A stretch of 64,000 nucleotides of DNA, taken from Pseudomonas sp. LP_7_YM. GTDB taxonomy: Bacteria; Pseudomonadota; Gammaproteobacteria; Pseudomonadales; Pseudomonadaceae. Positions 61,683 through 64,000 of the stretch are shown piece after piece. The stretch lies in assembly GCF_004364435.1 (NCBI RefSeq), contig NZ_SOCT01000001.1:1041936-1105935 (forward strand), written 5' to 3'. The position numbers were made by a program, and so were the translations under genes. Below the pieces are notes generated by a model. The model was not told the origin of the DNA, made no database searches, and saw only the letters and a list, made by a program, of their open reading frames with translations. Each line of letters starts with the position of its first letter. The first letter of the stretch is position 1.

Positions 61683-62003
61683 ATGAGGATATGGATTACC
61701 ACGTGCCTTGTTGCCGCAGTGTCAGGCTGTGGCACCATCAAGACGCTCAACGACGAAAAAGGCGCTGCCGACGACCTTGCGAAATGGCAATCCAACTGCC
61801 ACATCATCCCCCGCACTTTCAGCGGGCTGAGCTATCAGTTCTGTAACCTGAACAGTCCTCCCCGGTCAGGTCCTCACTGGGGCGTCACACCGATCACGCT
61901 CGATATGGTTGCCTCCGCAATTGCCGACACTATCCTGATTCCCTACACCGGTTATCAGCAATATCAGCTAGGCGATATCCAAGTGCGGCGCAAGCAGTAC
62001 TGA
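61683..62003 (+). CDS. YceK/YidQ-family lipoprotein
   Basis: This 106-residue lipoprotein has MRIWITTCLVAAVSGCGTIK at its start, with lipobox VSGC and Cys 16. The body matches the YceK family: YSG-like FSGLSYQFCNL, then an ITLDMVASAIADTILIPYTG segment (loss of the outer part, DLPLSFVADTLLLPYT-like). It is expected at the outer or inner membrane; no function is known. AAGGAGAGATCG precedes the ATG. Confidence 0.82.
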   Translation: MRIWITTCLVAAVSGCGTIKTLNDEKGAADDLAKWQSNCHIIPRTFSGLSYQFCNLNSPPRSGPHWGVTPITLDMVASAIADTILIPYTGYQQYQLGDIQVRRKQY

Positions 62004-62410
62004 TTAGAAGCCGTTCTAGTGAGGATCGTAGTGCCTGTCTCCTCCAGTATCTTCACCAGCAAGTACGCCCGTTTGGCAACCTTGATGGCTGGATATTGAG
62101 TGACTGAAGCCTATCCATGTGTTCACCGCGTTACGTGATCGAAATATTGATTCGCGACATCACTCGCTAAGCTAATGGCTGGCAAAATGACACCATTCTT
62201 GCGATCAGGCTTCCGGCGATTATCGCGGTTGCTCGCCATGACGCAATTCATTCGTAAGTGAGACGCCGCTCGATGGTGATACCGAAAGTCTGGCCGAGCT
62301 TCTCTAGGCGCGGTCCGAGCTACTTGCTCAAACCCGTCTCGGACGGAAGGAAACATTACCAGACTGCTTCAGCGTCCGGACGCGAATTCACGTGCGTTTA
62401 GTAACCCTCT
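62004..62410. other. Region with possible gene remnant
   Basis: About 400 bp without an intact gene. On the minus strand at 62248-62316 a frame reads LEKLGQTFGITIERRLTYE and stop, which resembles a coherent protein end preceded by a stop codon, so it may be the tail of a decayed gene. The parent family is unknown. No hairpin or repeat is clear. Confidence 0.3.
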
Positions 62411-62749
62411 TCAGTTTATCCATCTGCCTGCCGGTGTACGGCGGGCACCTTTCCGGCACCACTGAGATTCGCAGGGAATACCGTTATGATCACCGTCCAT
62501 TTTGGTGCCAGGGCAATAGGTGAGGAAGCTCTTGGCTTCGGCGCATGAAGTCATCTGCGAGCAGTACTTACGTCCGTCGCATTTGAAAGAATCAGGTGGG
62601 ACATTTGTGCTAAGCAAAACGGCCGGGGCCTCCTGCTGGACCGTCCTCAGGGGTGCCAGATAGGCACCTCCCCACCGTTTAAACACTGGGGAGGTGCTCA
62701 GCACAAAAGCCACCAGGACGCCCAGCAAAACCAGAAATATCCCTTTCAT
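62411..62749 (-). CDS. Excalibur calcium-binding domain protein
   Basis: This 112-residue protein has an N-terminal membrane or signal segment (MKGIFLVLLGVLVAFVLSTS) and a C-terminal Excalibur domain (CDGRKYCSQMTSCAEAKSFL, then GTKMDGDHNGIPCESQW), with the DxDxDG-like DGDHNGIPCE loop and paired cysteines. Such domains bind Ca2+ at the cell envelope. The ATG at 62749 is chosen for GGGGAG six bases upstream and for the signal segment; the longer frame to 62956 is basic and unlike the family. Confidence 0.82.
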   Translation of the reverse strand: MKGIFLVLLGVLVAFVLSTSPVFKRWGGAYLAPLRTVQQEAPAVLLSTNVPPDSFKCDGRKYCSQMTSCAEAKSFLTYCPGTKMDGDHNGIPCESQWCRKGARRTPAGRWIN

Positions 62750-63049
62750 TAGCCACTCCCCGATCAATGGCGCATTCTCTCGCCACCTGTCCATCAATGC
62801 AAACCTCCAGTCAAGCCCTGGCCTGCCAGCGTATGGCGGGCAGAAGCATCGCCGTGTCGAACACAAAAACCGCTTAAGAGTTAAACGCAGCCGTCTACGC
62901 CCTGCGGCGTGAAAGCGCCAGCATGAATGACGACCACGCCTATAAACTAAAGACATCAGTATGTTTCACAAGGCAGTCGAATCGGAATGTGCTGGGCAAT
63001 GCACTAAATGTTCTGAGCAGGTGTGAGAGTTGCTTAGAAAGCATGGCAA
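62750..63049. other. Gene-free stretch between Excalibur gene and tRNA terminator
   Basis: About 300 bp. A short GC-rich hairpin-like stretch lies near 62900. No gene or repeat is supported. Confidence 0.4.
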
Positions 63050-63088
63050 CAAAAAACCCCGCGAGGCAGGCGCCAGCGGGGTCTTTTG
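63050..63088 (-). terminator. Terminator downstream of tRNA-Leu
   Basis: On the minus strand CCCCGC (complement of 63076-63081) and GCGGGG (complement of 63057-63062) pair, followed by a run of T. It lies about 30 bp past the tRNA 3' end in the direction of transcription. Confidence 0.75.
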
Positions 63089-63119
63089 AGAATGCCTGAG
63101 ACGGCATGAGAATCGAATA

Positions 63120-63206
63120 TGGTGCCCCGAGCCGGAGTCGAACCGGCACATCCTTTCGGACGACGGATTTTAAGTCCGGTGTGTCTACCAATTTCACCAT
63201 CAGGGC
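63120..63206 (-). tRNA. tRNA-Leu (anticodon TAA)
   Basis: This class II tRNA of 87 bases including an encoded CCA end reads GCCCTGATGGTGAAATTGGT at its 5' end on the minus strand. The acceptor stem GCCCTGA pairs with TCGGGGC with one G-U pair. The D loop contains TGGTAGACA, the anticodon loop is CTTAAAA (TAA, reading TTA/TTG), a long variable arm GTCCGAAAGGAT follows, and the T arm is GCCGGTTCGACTCCGGC. It decodes leucine. Confidence 0.96.
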
Positions 63207-63436
63207 AGTGCTGCAGAGAGATCAATGACAGAAAAAAATCATTGGCTTCGCAACAAGAGCAGGGAATATATACATCCCTACTCCGCGAAGCAAGCACCAA
63301 GTACCTTAGATTGCGTCCGAAGTGCAACTTCGACAGAGGCCAAAAAACGCCTTTAAATCAGAAGCCTACGGGATGGAGGCAGAATACATTAGCGCCGCTG
63401 CTGCCGAAGCAGCACACGTGGCCTAAGGAGTGCAGC

Positions 63437-63700
63437 ATGGAACGCAGTCTCGCCTAAACCGCTAAACACTTCGGCACCACACGGCCCAAATTCATCGAGC
63501 AAATGCGCGCTAGCGGCCTGCTGAATAACCTCAACCTGCCCGCTCATCCGCATCGTGACCGCGAGTACCTGCGCGTCAAGGATGGCAACTGGTGTCACCT
63601 GCAGCTAGGCATGCAATACCCCCAGTCCACGCGGGCGAAGCAGCCCGGCATTCCATGGATGGCCGACAGCTCGGCCTTCCCTACCCGCCATACCGGCAGA
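63437..63700 (+). pseudogene. Prophage remnant, KilAC-type antirepressor fragment
   Basis: The frame reads MERSLA, a TAA stop at 63455-63457, then TAKHFGTTRPKFIEQMRASG, LNLPAHPHRDREYLRVKDGN and LQLGMQYPQSTRAKQPGIPW. This is the layout of the C-terminal KilAC domain of phage antirepressors. The stop probably replaced a Gln codon, and the frame loses its match after ADSSAF, so the gene is broken at both ends. The start of a small phage-type ORF follows in another frame. It lies on the 5' side of tRNA-Leu, a frequent integration neighbourhood. Confidence 0.55.
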
Positions 63701-63807
63701 ATGCCGTGGCGTGGCCTAAGGAATACGCTCGCCAGATCATCGCCCTACGAACCAAAGAGGAGCGCAACGCCGCGCTCCTTGAGGTACCCAAGCATTGGGC
63801 GACTTAA
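63640..63807 (+). pseudogene. Second prophage-type gene fragment
   Basis: The frame QLGLPYPPYRQNAVAWPKEY followed by ARQIIALRTKEERNAALLEV ends in PKHWAT and a stop at 63805-63807. It looks like the small basic phage protein often encoded after KilAC antirepressors, fused to its neighbour by a small deletion and cut short. The full-length relatives carry further C-terminal residues. I am moderately confident of the phage origin, but not of the family. Confidence 0.4.
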
Positions 63808-64000
63808 CGAAAAACACTGCCTGCTTTACCTGGCAACGCCAAACGGAAACAGCGCACGGAAAGCACTTGACACACGTCAACCAACCACCACCGAGGCTAA
63901 TGCAGGGTAACCGTCCGGCGAAGTCACCTACCCGATCCCTGCAATAAGGGCGATGTTCTCCACTTAAAAAATACGTGGACACCATCGACCTTATCTTCAG
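63808..64000. other. End of window, no gene seen
   Basis: About 190 bp with no supported gene. It may hold further degraded prophage sequence. Confidence 0.4.

Noticed and set aside
62750..62956. Upstream extension of the Excalibur gene
   Set aside because: Basic, Cys-rich sequence with no signal, while the internal ATG has GGGGAG and begins a clean signal segment.

Overview
The window looks like chromosomal DNA of a fluorescent or syringae-type Pseudomonas. The evidence is the GC-rich coding, the PtxS/kgu 2-ketogluconate operon with its TGAAACCGGTTTCA operators, an OprD-family porin, a DUF1652 protein, AcuR/AcuI-type genes and REP elements carrying the TGTAGGAGCGAA motif. The placement rests on gene content recognised by eye, not on a database search. 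Most of the window is a tightly packed accessory-metabolism region. I saw no complete insertion sequence, no CRISPR array and no rRNA.

Layout. 1-3.1 kb: an NCS1 permease (cut by the window edge) divergent from a flavin reductase and a luciferase-like monooxygenase, joined by three copies of a GGTATACC-type operator. 3.2-8 kb: a PEP mutase/isocitrate lyase family protein, the alkylation repair genes ogt and alkA, a histidine phosphatase and an MFS carrier. 8.3-10.1 kb: an SsuA/SsuC-like importer with no ATPase beside it. 10.3-15.7 kb: ptxS followed by kguE-kguK-kguT-kguD. 16-26 kb: a DUF1652 protein, a large UvrD-like helicase, a pirin, a HemB with zinc-type cysteines, an acetyltransferase, a LysR regulator, a methyltransferase and a chemoreceptor.

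26.2-34.0 kb: the most system-like block. An IclR regulator is divergent from a polyamine-type ABC importer (ATPase and two permeases), a three-subunit iron-sulfur flavoprotein dehydrogenase of the HcnABC/opine oxidase type, and the importer's binding protein. It reads as import and oxidation of an unidentified amine or opine-like compound. 34.2-43.7 kb: an antiporter, a formate/nitrite channel, moaA, an OprD porin, a candidate structured small RNA, an AruH-like aminotransferase, copC-copD and an unusual Ada. 43.7-47.5 kb: an Xre/RES toxin-antitoxin pair, a frameshifted acuI beside an intact acuR with two matching operators, and a nitronate monooxygenase.

47.6-54.3 kb: modABC behind a ModE-type box, then a DNA-maintenance group of topoisomerase IB, a 57-residue protein and a UvrA-like ATPase without the usual UvrB-binding region. 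54.3-61.1 kb: small proteins, a 1-kb AT-rich gap with a perfect 22-bp palindrome, a secreted GH3 glucosidase with its small secreted partner, and a MATE/TetR pair. 61.1-64 kb: lower gene density, with a YceK-like lipoprotein, an Excalibur protein, tRNA-Leu(TAA) and decayed prophage genes (a KilAC-type fragment).
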